DNA from: CAZRCZ01 sp964598765
GTDB taxonomy: Bacteria > Sumerlaeota > Sumerlaeia > MVZB01 > JAJFLK01
Direction: 5' to 3'
DNA: 64,000 nucleotides
NCBI GenBank assembly: GCA_964598765.1
Contig: CAZRCZ010000004.1
Location: 184,164 to 248,163 of the forward strand
Shown: in pieces, positions 49,879 through 58,804 of the stretch
Layout: each line of letters begins with the position of its first letter
Position numbering within the stretch: the first letter of the stretch is position 1
Translations under genes and position numbers: made by a program
The notes under the pieces: generated by a model
What the model was told of the DNA's origin: nothing
The model's input: only the letters and a program-made list of their open reading frames with translations
Database searches by the model: none

Positions 49879-51651
49879 TCAATCCACGCCCAATCGTGAG
49901 AAGAGCGCGTGGTGTTCCGCCCAGATTTCCGGAGGGACGCGATCGCCGAATTTCTTGAGATAATCCTCGCGTTCTCCCTTCTGCGCGCGCCAGAGGTCCA
50001 AATCCACCGAGGTGAGCGTCCGGGCATCATCGGGAGAAACGTTGAGACCGGTCATGTCTATCGTGTTCGGCGCGGGAAGATTGCCGACCGGCGTTTCGAC
50101 CGCCTTGGCCGTTCCCTTGACGCGCCCCAGAATCCATTCGAGGACGCGGATGTTTTCGCCGTAGCCCGGCCACAAAAACCGCCCCTTGAGATCGGTTTGA
50201 AACCAATTGACGCGGAAAATCTTGGGATGCTTCGCGTGGCGCTTGCCCATCTCGATCCAATGCGCCCAATAGTCGGCCATGTTGTATCCGCAGAAGGGGA
50301 GCATCGCCATCGGATCGCGCCGCACGACGCCAACCTTGCCCGTCGCGGCGGCGGTCGTTTCCGAGGCCATCATCGCCGCCGAATAGACGCCGTGATTCCA
50401 GTTGAAAGGTTCATAGACCAAAGGCACGAGGCTGGATCGCCGTGTGCCGAATAGGAATGCGGAGATCGGAACGCCCTGCGGGTCCTCCCAATGAGGGGAG
50501 ATGCAGGGGCATTGGCTTGCCGGCGCGGTGAAACGGGAGTTGGGATGCGCGGCCTTGGTTCCATTGGCCGGGGACCACGGTTTGCCCTGCCAATCCCACG
50601 CCTGCGCCGGAGGAGCGCCGTCCTTGCCTTCCCACCACGGATCGCCTTCGGGCGTCAGCGCGACGTTGGTGAAGATCGCGTTGCGCGAGAGCGCGTCCAT
50701 CGCGTTGGGATTGGTTTTGGTGCTCGTGCCGGGAACGACGCCGAAAAATCCAGCTTCGGGATTGATCGCCCAGAAACGACCTTCGGCGTCGGGGCGGATC
50801 CAAGCGATGTCGTCGCCGACGGTCCAGACCTTATAGCCCTTCTGCGAGGCGGGAGGAACGAGCATGGCGAGATTGGTCTTGCCGCACGCGCTCGGAAACG
50901 CCGCGCACATGTAGGTGACGTCGCCATCCGGACTCTGCAATCCGAGAATCAGCATGTGCTCGGCCATCCAGCCTTGTTCGCGCGCCATGACGCTCGCCAA
51001 CCGCAGGGCGAAACATTTTTTCCCAAGGAGCGCGTTGCCGCCGTAGCCGCTTCCGAAACTCATGATGAGCCGCTCCTGCGGAAAGTGCATGATCCAGCGC
51101 CGCTCGGGATTCAGATCGCCGACCGAGTGCATTCCATAGACGATTTCGTCGTTCTTGCCCAGATGATCGAGCGCCGGCTGACCCATGCGCGTCATGATTT
51201 TCATGCTGGCCGTGACGTAGGGGCTGTCGGTGATCTCGACGCCGAACTTACTGCTCTTGCCGCCGACGGGTCNNNNNNNNNNGAGAAAGGAAAGAAAAAA
51301 CTCCGTCGTTCCCTTCAGGCAACCCTCGAACAACGCGCCGACCTTCCGATGGGCCTCGTCCGGCGGCATCCAGTTGTTGGTCGGTCCCGCTTCGGCTTGC
51401 GTCGGCGTGCAGATGAAGGTGAGGTTCTCGGTCCGAGCGACGTCGCTGGGATCCGAACGATGCAGATAGCATCCCGGCCAACGCTCATGGTTGAGTGGAA
51501 TCAAGTCGCCGGTGGCGAACATCATCCGGATCAGCTCGTCGTATTCCTTTTGCGTTCCGTTGCACCACAAAACGCGGTCCGGCTGGGTCAGACGGGCCGT
51601 TTTTTCGACCCATTCCTTGAGAGGTTTGTTTTCGGTTTTGACTTGAAACAT
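49879..51651 (-). CDS. pckG: Phosphoenolpyruvate carboxykinase (GTP), with assembly gap
   Basis: Converts oxaloacetate + GTP to PEP + CO2 in gluconeogenesis. About 590 residues. The N-terminal part has RVLWCNGTQKEYDEL, the core has the kinase loop AFPSACGKTNLAML (the GTP-type P-loop) and WTVGDDIAWI, then NPEAGFFGVVPGTS and the C-terminal FNWNHGVYSAAMMASETTAAATGK. A 10-N assembly gap (51273-51282) falls where the family has a G-[CA]-M/L-KGRTMYV...MGPVG loop. The flanking residues TTEFFLSFL do not match it, and the loop is two residues longer than expected, so sequence on one side of the gap is probably wrong. The reading frame is intact around it. Confidence 0.93.
   Translation of the reverse strand: MFQVKTENKPLKEWVEKTARLTQPDRVLWCNGTQKEYDELIRMMFATGDLIPLNHERWPGCYLHRSDPSDVARTENLTFICTPTQAEAGPTNNWMPPDEAHRKVGALFEGCLKGTTEFFLSFLXXXXPVGGKSSKFGVEITDSPYVTASMKIMTRMGQPALDHLGKNDEIVYGMHSVGDLNPERRWIMHFPQERLIMSFGSGYGGNALLGKKCFALRLASVMAREQGWMAEHMLILGLQSPDGDVTYMCAAFPSACGKTNLAMLVPPASQKGYKVWTVGDDIAWIRPDAEGRFWAINPEAGFFGVVPGTSTKTNPNAMDALSRNAIFTNVALTPEGDPWWEGKDGAPPAQAWDWQGKPWSPANGTKAAHPNSRFTAPASQCPCISPHWEDPQGVPISAFLFGTRRSSLVPLVYEPFNWNHGVYSAAMMASETTAAATGKVGVVRRDPMAMLPFCGYNMADYWAHWIEMGKRHAKHPKIFRVNWFQTDLKGRFLWPGYGENIRVLEWILGRVKGTAKAVETPVGNLPAPNTIDMTGLNVSPDDARTLTSVDLDLWRAQKGEREDYLKKFGDRVPPEIWAEHHALFSRLGVD
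51273..51282. other. Assembly gap (10 N)
   Basis: Run of 10 N inside pckG, of nominal length. Bases just left of the gap on the coding strand (a T/C-rich run) do not encode the expected conserved residues, so the contig end itself is suspect. Confidence 0.98.
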
Positions 51652-51831
51652 GGCTGAAGAAAAATACGTCCTTACTCCTGCAGGCGGAGGCTTCAGCGAA
51701 GCGCATCTTCAGGTGAGTTTCGGCCTCGGCGATCACGCGAGCCGAATTGGAACGATGAGACCTCGCGCACCGCTTTTTTTACAAAAAACCTCCGGCGGAA
51801 TCAAAGATTATTCGGGGAGATGCCAATGCGT

Positions 51832-52353
51832 TTAGCCAGAGACGAATCGCCGTTCGTGGTCCAAGAGTTTGGCCTTGACCGCGGTTCCCCACCGGAAGCC
51901 GCCGATCTCTCCGTTCTTGCGGACGATGCGGTGGCAGGGAACGAGCAACGCGACCGGGTTGGCGGCGACGGCCCCGGCGACGGCGCGGACCGCCGAGGGG
52001 CGTCCGACCATCTTGGCCAGTTGCGAATAAGAGCGCGTTTGGCCGGGGGGAATTTTTTTCAACGCCTTCCAAACGGCAAGCTGAAACGGCGTGCCGCGAA
52101 GGTCGAGCGGCTCGCCGTTCATCCACTCAAATTTTCCATTCCAATACGATTCAAGTTTCTTGATCATCCGCGCAATCGAGCGCGGATCGTGAACGAATTC
52201 GGCGTGGCGCAATCGGGAACGGAAATCGTTGAGGGCTTCGTCCAAACTTGACCTATCGAGGAACGCCAGCGCGGCGATCCCTTTTCCATTCAAGGCGACA
52301 AGAATCGGTCCCCTGCGGGTTTTGGCCAGACCGTAACTCAATTTGGTTTTCAT
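51832..52353 (-). CDS. ogt: Methylated-DNA--protein-cysteine methyltransferase
   Basis: Repairs O6-alkylguanine by transferring the alkyl group to its own cysteine. 173 residues. The C-terminal DNA-binding/acceptor domain has FQLAVWKALKKIPPGQTRSYSQLA, AVAANP and the active-site PCHRI at 139-143 (Cys140), then GFRWGTAVKAKLLDHE. The N-terminal part is a degenerate ribonuclease-H-like half, as in Ogt proteins. The start at ATG 52353 overlaps the YhaM-like gene's stop (ATGA), so it is translationally coupled to it; a longer start at 52395 is rejected. The length is typical. Confidence 0.94.
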   Translation of the reverse strand: MKTKLSYGLAKTRRGPILVALNGKGIAALAFLDRSSLDEALNDFRSRLRHAEFVHDPRSIARMIKKLESYWNGKFEWMNGEPLDLRGTPFQLAVWKALKKIPPGQTRSYSQLAKMVGRPSAVRAVAGAVAANPVALLVPCHRIVRKNGEIGGFRWGTAVKAKLLDHERRFVSG

Positions 52354-53387
52354 GGACGTTTTGGCTCCTGCGCGATCGGCGGCGGCGCGGGCCAATCGCC
52401 GATGAATACGCCTCCGGCGAAGTCACTGCTCTTCAGCCATCTGGCTCCCTGCGCGCGACGCAACGCCTGATTTCCGTCGCTGACGATGGTTGCGACGCGA
52501 GCATCCACCACGTCGGCCTGCGCCAGCAGAACCGCCTCCACGCACGCCGGCACGACCGGCGAACCGAATTCCAGCGATCCGTGATGTGAGAGAATGCAAT
52601 TCAGCAGTTTGTCCAACTCATCCATCGCTCCCTTGTAGGGGGGCGATTGACGGAACCGCTCGGTCAAACCGCGAACGATGGCGTAGCTGATCGGAAGATG
52701 CCCCTCAAAGCTGTTGGCGTCGGTCGTCTCCGGAAGCGGCGCGAAGCGGTAAGTCTCGATTTTGCCGATGTCGTGAAGCAATCCGGCGGAGATCAGCAGG
52801 GTGCGATCCACGGGAAGCGTTTCGGTGTTGAAGTTCAAGCCGGGGCGATTCAACGGCGCGTAAGCGTCGGCCAGCGCGAGCGCGACGGAGGTGACATTGA
52901 TCGTGTGTTCGAGCAAACCGCCCGGATAATTTTGGTGGCGCGATTTGGCCGCCGGAGCCTTGAAAAAATTTTCGCGGAACGAGGCTCGGTCAAAAACCTC
53001 GCGCAGGATTTGTCCCGAAACGCGACCGGTGTCCGTCGCCTCGATCAACTCCTCCACGCGCCTGCGATAAAAGTCCATGTCCACGCGAACCGGCTGGACG
53101 AATTGTTGATTCGCCTGCGACAATTCCGCCCCTTCCAGAATCCGGTAATTCTCGATGACCCATTGTTTCGCGCCGTCGTATTGCTCTTCCTTGTAAACGA
53201 CTTCGATCGCTTGACCGACTGACGGCCAAGCGCGATTCACCGATTTGAATCGGTCGGCCTGCCAAATTTTGGCGTTGACCGACTCAAAATTTTCATCGCG
53301 CCCCAGATTGAGCGTCAGGAGGGCGAAATTTTCATCGCGCCGCGTCTTGCGAATGTCGAATCGCTGAACTAAAACGATTTTTTTCAT
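52350..53387 (-). CDS. YhaM-like 3'-5' exoribonuclease, HD domain
   Basis: 345 residues with an N-terminal OB-fold (KIVLVQRFDIRKTRRDENFALLTLN, with WQADRF) and an HD phosphohydrolase domain (NYPGGLLEHTINVTSVA, LLHDIGKIE, ILSHHGSLEFGSPVVPACVEAVLLAQADVVDA), the arrangement of B. subtilis YhaM and related CMP-binding-factor-like nucleases. YhaM degrades RNA and DNA from the 3' end. The metal-binding His, HD and HH residues are all present. The ogt gene follows with a 4-bp overlap, an association I cannot explain mechanistically. The first gene of this pair starts after a 253-bp gap holding an inverted repeat. Confidence 0.88.
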   Translation of the reverse strand: MKKIVLVQRFDIRKTRRDENFALLTLNLGRDENFESVNAKIWQADRFKSVNRAWPSVGQAIEVVYKEEQYDGAKQWVIENYRILEGAELSQANQQFVQPVRVDMDFYRRRVEELIEATDTGRVSGQILREVFDRASFRENFFKAPAAKSRHQNYPGGLLEHTINVTSVALALADAYAPLNRPGLNFNTETLPVDRTLLISAGLLHDIGKIETYRFAPLPETTDANSFEGHLPISYAIVRGLTERFRQSPPYKGAMDELDKLLNCILSHHGSLEFGSPVVPACVEAVLLAQADVVDARVATIVSDGNQALRRAQGARWLKSSDFAGGVFIGDWPAPPPIAQEPKRP

Positions 53388-53490
53388 CCGACGACACTAT
53401 GCCCTTGAGTCCTTTGGGATGTCAACTCCGCTTCGCCGTGCTTGACAGACGCCGCCGATGCGCTACGCTGGCTGTGAAATCACAGCTTTG

Positions 53491-53598
53491 TTAAACACAA
53501 AGACACGAAAACGCGAAGCACAAAGCCTCGTAACGAGAGAATGAAACATAGAGTCATCATCTTTGCGAATCGTTGAGTCTTCGTGCCTTTGTGTTTAA
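53491..53598. repeat. 20-bp inverted repeat in the divergent region
   Basis: TTAAACACAAAGACACGAAA at 53491-53510 is inverted at 53579-53598 with two mismatches, across 68 bp. It lies upstream of both the YhaM-like gene and the histidine kinase gene. Sequence class: degenerate CACAAAG/CTTTGTG phrases. Confidence 0.75.
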
Positions 53599-53640
53599 TT
53601 TTCAGTCCAATCGTCAAAATCCAAAGGTCTCGATCAACCC

Positions 53641-55581
53641 ATGACTCGATTCCGGCTTACGATCCAGAAAAAATTCCTTCTGCTCATCATGGCGGTCGGA
53701 TTGATTCCCGCCGCGCTGGGGACGGTGATGACCGCTGTCGGGGGACGGTATTCGTTCGCGTGGGCGATGGGAACGGCGCTGGAATCGCGCGCGCGGCAAC
53801 TGGCCGGCAAACTGGACGATCTCTGCGAGGATCAGGAGAAGGCGCTCGCCGAAATCATCCGTCGCCGCGGGGACGATTTGGAGGGGATTCGCAAGGACGC
53901 CGCGACGCTGGGAACGGCGGAAGTGTTGGTGCGATACCGCTCCGCCGACGATTTCATCATCCTTCCATTTGAATCGAAGGGAGGCGATCCAAAACGGCGA
54001 GTTCGACAACTCGCTCTCTATTTCGACGAGCTGCTTCGATCCGGGAAAGTGACCCCGGATGGTTATTTCGACAGTCTGCCCGTTCAATCAGGGGATGCCG
54101 ATTCATCCGGAGGGTGGGTGATTTGCGCTTATCCGTCAACCATGGGAGGCGGCTTGGTTTTCTTTCTGATCCAAGGGGATCATCTTCTGCAAAAAGTTCG
54201 CGCCTCTTCCGGCGAAGAGGAGGATCTTGTTCTCTTTTACTCGCGGGGAAAAGGATTCTTAACTTCCAATCCGGGTCCCTTCGGATTGCAAGAACTTGTT
54301 CAAAAGACCTTGACCAATCCCAGCGTTGGCATGACTGGAATTCTCAACCTTCGCGGGGAGGAATCGGGACGGCGACGCCAACATTTGATCGCCTATTCGA
54401 TCAGTCAGCGGCTATCGCGTCTTGCTTCCGTCGGTCAAGCCCGCTCGCCGGTCGTGGTCCTCATCGCCTACGACATGGAAACCTTTTTGGGACCGCAATC
54501 GTGGTTGCTCTGGTTCAGCGTCGTCGCGGCATTGGTTTGGGCCTTGCTCTTGATGGCTTTGGCCGTCGTCTCGGCGCGGCGAATTGTCGGGCCGGTCAAG
54601 GCGCTTCGTCGTCAAGCCGAAGCAATGGCGGGAGGTAACTTGGACGTTCGCGCCGCGGTCCGCACGCACGACGAGATTCATGATTTGGCCGACGCCTTCA
54701 ACGCGATGGCGGAAAAATTGAGAGCCAGCCGAGATCAAATCATGGGGTTCAACAAGGAATTGGAGCAAAAAATCGAGGAGCGGACGCGCGAGCTTGCGCG
54801 CGCCAATCAGGTTTTGCTCCAGACTGAAAAACACGCCGCCACCGGACGGCTCGCCGCCAATCTCGCCCACGAAATCAACAATCCGCTCGGCATCATCAAA
54901 AATTATCTCCGCCTCGTCACCGACGCGATGACTCATGCCGGCGGCGGACGACGCGCAAGCGATCCGAATTTGGACCGCATCAAGGTCATCAACGAGGAAC
55001 TGGATCGCATTGCGCGGATTGTCCGGCAGTTGTTGGATTTGCATCGTCCAGTCGAGCATGGCGTCGCGGAAACCGATTTGAACTCTCTCTTGGAAGAGAT
55101 CGTCGCGCTGATGGAAAAGGGACTGGCAAAGGAAAACATCAAGATTGAACGAGAATACGAGCGAAACCTGCCGCGATTGATGGTCGCGCCTGATTTGATG
55201 CGGCAGGCTTTTTTGAATCTTCTTCGCAACGCGAATGACGCGATGGAAAACGGGGGAACATTGACCATCAAAACCGAAACACGCTCGATCCGTGTGGACG
55301 GAAAGGATCATCCCGCCGTCGCCGTTTCGATTACCGACACCGGTTGCGGCATCCCGCGAGAAAATTTGGACCGCATCTTCGATCCTTTCTTCACGACCAA
55401 ATCGGCGGAGAAGGGAACCGGACTCGGATTGGCCGTGAGCTACGGCATAGCGCGAATGTATCAAGGGACAATCGAGGTTGCGACCGAGCCGGGCAAGGGG
55501 ACGACGTTCACGGTGACATTACCGCTAGACGAGCCGAGACCCACAGCGGAATCCCAACAGGTTGGGAAGGCGCAACCTTGA
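53641..55581 (+). CDS. Sensor histidine kinase with HAMP domain
   Basis: 646 residues. A first membrane segment at about 11-31 is followed by a large extracytoplasmic sensor (about 32-285), a second membrane segment near 286-306, and a HAMP domain (GPVKALRRQAEAMAGGNLDVR ... AFNAMAEKL). The kinase has the H box LAANLAHEINNPLGIIKNY with the phospho-His at 410, the N box FLNLLRNANDAMENGG, G1 DTGCGIP with FDPFFTTK, and G2 GTGLGLAVSYG. Similar to NtrB-type (HPK4) kinases by its HEINNPLG box. Its response regulator is not adjacent. The stop codon overlaps a TTG start of the next membrane protein, so both are coupled. The ATG lies 3 bp after CTCGATCAACCC, a weak ribosome site. Confidence 0.95.
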   Translation: MTRFRLTIQKKFLLLIMAVGLIPAALGTVMTAVGGRYSFAWAMGTALESRARQLAGKLDDLCEDQEKALAEIIRRRGDDLEGIRKDAATLGTAEVLVRYRSADDFIILPFESKGGDPKRRVRQLALYFDELLRSGKVTPDGYFDSLPVQSGDADSSGGWVICAYPSTMGGGLVFFLIQGDHLLQKVRASSGEEEDLVLFYSRGKGFLTSNPGPFGLQELVQKTLTNPSVGMTGILNLRGEESGRRRQHLIAYSISQRLSRLASVGQARSPVVVLIAYDMETFLGPQSWLLWFSVVAALVWALLLMALAVVSARRIVGPVKALRRQAEAMAGGNLDVRAAVRTHDEIHDLADAFNAMAEKLRASRDQIMGFNKELEQKIEERTRELARANQVLLQTEKHAATGRLAANLAHEINNPLGIIKNYLRLVTDAMTHAGGGRRASDPNLDRIKVINEELDRIARIVRQLLDLHRPVEHGVAETDLNSLLEEIVALMEKGLAKENIKIEREYERNLPRLMVAPDLMRQAFLNLLRNANDAMENGGTLTIKTETRSIRVDGKDHPAVAVSITDTGCGIPRENLDRIFDPFFTTKSAEKGTGLGLAVSYGIARMYQGTIEVATEPGKGTTFTVTLPLDEPRPTAESQQVGKAQP

Positions 55582-57770
55582 ACCTTTTGGACGTCGAAGG
55601 CGTTCCGTTGCTGGATTTCCGCGCTTGGCTTGCCGCCGCCGGAGTTCTTGGAGCGGCGTATGGTGTCGGTTCGATTTTGGATTTTCGGCGCCAATTCCTC
55701 AAAGGATTCAACGGCGCGCTTCTTCGTCTGACCTGCGGATTGGCCTTGCTTCCTTGCCTTGTCCTCATCCTTGGTTCCATTCGGGGGGCGGTCTTTGGTT
55801 TCCCTTGGACAATCCTGTCCGTGATTGGAGTTCTCACCGTCGCGTTCGACTCGCTCCGCCTCTTCAAATCCTTATCTATTCCATCCTTCATCCTTCATCC
55901 TTCATCCTTTCTTTCCCTCGCCGGTTGGTTCGCTATCTTGACTGCAATGTTCTTCCTCCTCGGTCCCGCGCTCAGTCCTCCGAGCAATTACGACACGCTC
56001 GAATATCATCTGGGGGTCGTTCCGCATTATTTCGCCGAACGGAGGATCACGCCGATCCCGCATGTTTTTTATTCCGCCCAGCCGCTGGCGACCGAGATGC
56101 TTTACACCTTGGGCGCGATCATGGAGGGAACGCCGCGAGGATTGGCTCCGAGGACGGTTTCGTGGTCGCTCGTCGTTTTGAGCGCGATCTTGCTGTTTCG
56201 CGCCTTACTCGCGGTCGGAACAACGCGCTCCATCGCGCCTTGGCTTGTGCTCGTTTACCTTGTTCATCCGATTATTTTCAAATTGGAATGGGATCGGGTA
56301 ACCGATTTGACCGGCGCGATTTTTTTGCTGGGGGGATTGCTCGTTGCGACGACGCCCGCCGATGGCAAGGCCGATTCCAATGCGCCCAAGAACATTTTTC
56401 TCATCGGTATATTCGTCGGCGCGGCGGTTGCCAGCAAATGGACCAACGCGGGAACCGCCGCGTTAATTTTGACTATGGCCTCCCTTCTTGGGCTTTTTAT
56501 CCCGGGAAAACGCGACTGGAAAATCAGCTCAACTTACATCGGCTTATTTTTCCTCGGCGCGGTTTTGATTCTTTTGCCGTGGCAAATTTGGCTTTGGGTT
56601 CAGGCTGGAAATCCGTTCGCGCCTTTCGCCGCCGGAATTTTCCCGACCGACTCATGGTCGCCCGCGCGCCTTCAATTTCTCATGCAAACGCACGGACCGC
56701 TTTCGCTCTTTTCCCTGGAGTATTGGATGAATCTGTTGACGCGGCTCAATTCCGGATCCTCCGGTCCGCCGATCATGATTTTCGCGGTGGGGATTTGGCT
56801 TTTGGCTTGGTTATTGGAAAGAAGGAGAATCGAAGAAATTCGCCCGGCTTCGTCGTCATTGATCAATCCTCTGTTTTTGGGCGTCGCGGCGGCTTCTATC
56901 CTCTGGGGCCGATTGAGATTCGCGGCGGATCGCTTCCTTGCTCCGGTCATCGTCACCGAGATCGTGATTTTGGGCGCGGCGTTGGGGAGGCTATTACGTC
57001 CAAAACAGGCCGGGTATCCCGACGAAGCCAGTGCGGCCAACCAACAGACCGAAGGTCTGATCCATAGTAGCCGAGGGCAACGCCCTCGGTCATCGGATCA
57101 AAAGCAAAGTGAACGCCCTGAAGGGGCATCCCAAGGATGGACCGAAGGGGTGGCGATCTTTTTGCTGGCTCTCTCCTCGTGGCCTTACGCATTCGGCGAA
57201 TTCAATTTGATCCGCGCAAGCGCCGGTTGGGATTACGCCCTAGAAAAAATCAACGACGTTCAATATCTGCGCGGCATCATGGGGGGAACGGTTGACCTTT
57301 TTTCGGCGGCGAACGCGCTACCCGCCGATTCGCGCATCGTTGCCGTCGCGGAAGCCCGTTCCTTTTATTTCCGTCGCCCGATTGCCCTCAGTTCGGTTTT
57401 CGACCAAAGTCCGCTTCGTCCGGCGATCGCCCGCGCTTCAACGGCGGAACAGATTCGACAAGGGTTGATCGCGCAGGGATATACCCATTTGCTCGTCAAT
57501 GAATATGAAATGGTCCGGTTGCTCGTTTTTCATCCCCCTCCGATTCTGCTCGCGGACGAAACATTTCTTCGCGCGCGAGGCCAAGGGGAAAAGAGTGAAC
57601 CGGACTTGGTGAAGCAATACGCGGGCTACGTCGAATTCGGCGTCGAGCCGTTGAGCGCGGAAGAGCGGGCGGCTTATCGGGAGTTTCTCTCAACCTTGCG
57701 CGAACGCGCGGTCTTCTTCGACGCCGGACCGCAAGGCTCTCCCGCAATGTGGATCGCGCCGCTGAAGTAA
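55578..57770 (+). CDS. GT39-like polytopic membrane protein with an internal hairpin insertion
   Basis: 730 residues from the TTG at 55578, which overlaps the histidine kinase stop as TTGA. About thirteen hydrophobic segments; the first loop holds PPSNYDTLEYHLGVVPHYF, an acidic-rich phrase (YDTLEYH) typical of GT-C/GT39-like enzymes, and the C-terminal 190 residues are soluble. Between residues of about 493 and 524 a 31-residue hydrophilic stretch (LIHSSRGQRPRSSDQKQSERP...) is encoded by a hairpin element that looks inserted, with TEG repeated on both sides. It may not hurt function if it falls in a loop. No sugar specificity is predicted. The kinase upstream may sense a surface-glycan signal (inference). 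Confidence 0.75.
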   Translation: MNLLDVEGVPLLDFRAWLAAAGVLGAAYGVGSILDFRRQFLKGFNGALLRLTCGLALLPCLVLILGSIRGAVFGFPWTILSVIGVLTVAFDSLRLFKSLSIPSFILHPSSFLSLAGWFAILTAMFFLLGPALSPPSNYDTLEYHLGVVPHYFAERRITPIPHVFYSAQPLATEMLYTLGAIMEGTPRGLAPRTVSWSLVVLSAILLFRALLAVGTTRSIAPWLVLVYLVHPIIFKLEWDRVTDLTGAIFLLGGLLVATTPADGKADSNAPKNIFLIGIFVGAAVASKWTNAGTAALILTMASLLGLFIPGKRDWKISSTYIGLFFLGAVLILLPWQIWLWVQAGNPFAPFAAGIFPTDSWSPARLQFLMQTHGPLSLFSLEYWMNLLTRLNSGSSGPPIMIFAVGIWLLAWLLERRRIEEIRPASSSLINPLFLGVAAASILWGRLRFAADRFLAPVIVTEIVILGAALGRLLRPKQAGYPDEASAANQQTEGLIHSSRGQRPRSSDQKQSERPEGASQGWTEGVAIFLLALSSWPYAFGEFNLIRASAGWDYALEKINDVQYLRGIMGGTVDLFSAANALPADSRIVAVAEARSFYFRRPIALSSVFDQSPLRPAIARASTAEQIRQGLIAQGYTHLLVNEYEMVRLLVFHPPPILLADETFLRARGQGEKSEPDLVKQYAGYVEFGVEPLSAEERAAYREFLSTLRERAVFFDAGPQGSPAMWIAPLK
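57047..57148 (+). mobile_element. Hairpin element inserted in frame, with 9-bp flanking direct repeat
   Basis: GACCGAAGG occurs at 57047-57055 and again at 57140-57148. The 84 bp between contain a hairpin CCGAGGGC-AAC-GCCCTCGG (57071-57089) inside an outer TGATCC/GGATCA stem (57058-57063, 57095-57100) and a second GCCC/GGGC hairpin near 57116-57128. The net addition is 93 bp (31 codons), so the reading frame survives. Removing it joins ANQQTEG to VAIFLLAL, an ordinary loop-to-helix transition. Confidence 0.72.
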
Positions 57771-57837
57771 TGAGTCAATTTCTGACTCTTTCTACGAGTA
57801 ATTCCTTGTCGCTCATATGGGTATATCGATTTCACTC

Positions 57838-58302
57838 TCATCTTGCCCGGAATTTGACGAATAGACCGAAAATTCTTTTGATGAGCGAAACAGCCAGCAT
57901 GACCAGATCGGATAGGAGAATGAGACAGAACAGAGCTCCCGCGATTGCGGCAGGTACTACGAGTGATTCATAATTCATGCAAATGAGACCAATCCCCAAG
58001 CAAATCGGTGCGACAACGAATCTCAGAATGATGAGGCGCTTGGTCGAACTATATTTCGAGCCGAATTCGACTTGTTGCATGACGCGAAACAATAGCGCCG
58101 CGGAGATGATCGCGACCGCTCCGAGCGCGGGATACAACCACTCGCGCTTGAATGTATAAACGCAAACAAGAAGTAACAGAGCCACTTGTGTAAAAACTAT
58201 CTTCAATATCACCGACTTCACCAACCGCTTCCGCTTCAATTCGCTCGGAGAAGCGGCGCCAGTTTGTAGATCGGTTGGGAAAGAGGATTTCGATTGCGTC
58301 AT
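57838..58302 (-). CDS. Small four-helix membrane protein, function unknown
   Basis: 154 residues with a polar N-terminus of about 27 residues and four hydrophobic segments at about 31-47, 53-70, 87-106 and 112-143. No family was recognised; the layout is superficially like ATP synthase subunit I (AtpI), but no specific residues support this. Its ATG overlaps the ribH stop by 4 bp (ATGA), so it is coupled to riboflavin synthesis; ribH is more often followed by nusB. Base composition is lower in G+C than ribH. It is the last gene of that transcript. Confidence 0.6.
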   Translation of the reverse strand: MTQSKSSFPTDLQTGAASPSELKRKRLVKSVILKIVFTQVALLLLVCVYTFKREWLYPALGAVAIISAALLFRVMQQVEFGSKYSSTKRLIILRFVVAPICLGIGLICMNYESLVVPAAIAGALFCLILLSDLVMLAVSLIKRIFGLFVKFRAR

Positions 58303-58781
58303 TTCTTCAAATGCGCGTCGAGCGCGCGCGAGAGGTTGACCATCTCAATCGCCGCCAGCGCGGCGTCGGCCCCCTTGTTCCCCATTTTGGTTCCGGCGCG
58401 TTCGATGGCCTGCTCGATGTTCTCGACCGTCAACACGCCGAAGATCACTGGAACGGGGCTTTCGAGCGCGACGGCGGCGACCCCCTTGGCGGCTTCCCCC
58501 GCGACGTAGGTGTAATGGTCTGTCCCGCCGCGGATCACGCAACCGAGGCAGATCACCGCGTCGAATTTTTTGGAGTGCGCCAGCTTCCGCGCCGTCGGCG
58601 GAATTTCAAACGATCCGGGGACGTGCACAACCGAGCAGTTTTCATCCTTCGCGCCGTGACGCCGGAGGCAATCCAACGCCCCCTCCAAAAGTTTCTCGGT
58701 GATGAAACTATTAAACCGGCTCACGACGATGGCGGTCTTGAGTCCATCGCCCTTGAGATTGCCTTCGATATGATGCGTCAT
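58299..58781 (-). CDS. ribH: 6,7-dimethyl-8-ribityllumazine synthase
   Basis: Catalyses the penultimate step of riboflavin synthesis from 5-amino-6-ribitylaminouracil and dihydroxybutanone phosphate. 160 residues. Family motifs: VVSRFNSFITEKLLEGAL, VHVPGSFEIPPTARKLA, CLGCVIRGGTDHYTYVAGEAAKG with the catalytic His, then PVIFGVLTVENIEQAIERAGTKMGNKGADAA. It is isolated from other rib genes. It overlaps the downstream membrane protein gene by 4 bp. Upstream (58782-59009) is a MITE-like inverted repeat; no FMN riboswitch was recognised there. Confidence 0.96.
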   Translation of the reverse strand: MTHHIEGNLKGDGLKTAIVVSRFNSFITEKLLEGALDCLRRHGAKDENCSVVHVPGSFEIPPTARKLAHSKKFDAVICLGCVIRGGTDHYTYVAGEAAKGVAAVALESPVPVIFGVLTVENIEQAIERAGTKMGNKGADAALAAIEMVNLSRALDAHLKK

Positions 58782-58804
58782 TCGTCGCTCCTATGATCTT
58801 TTGG

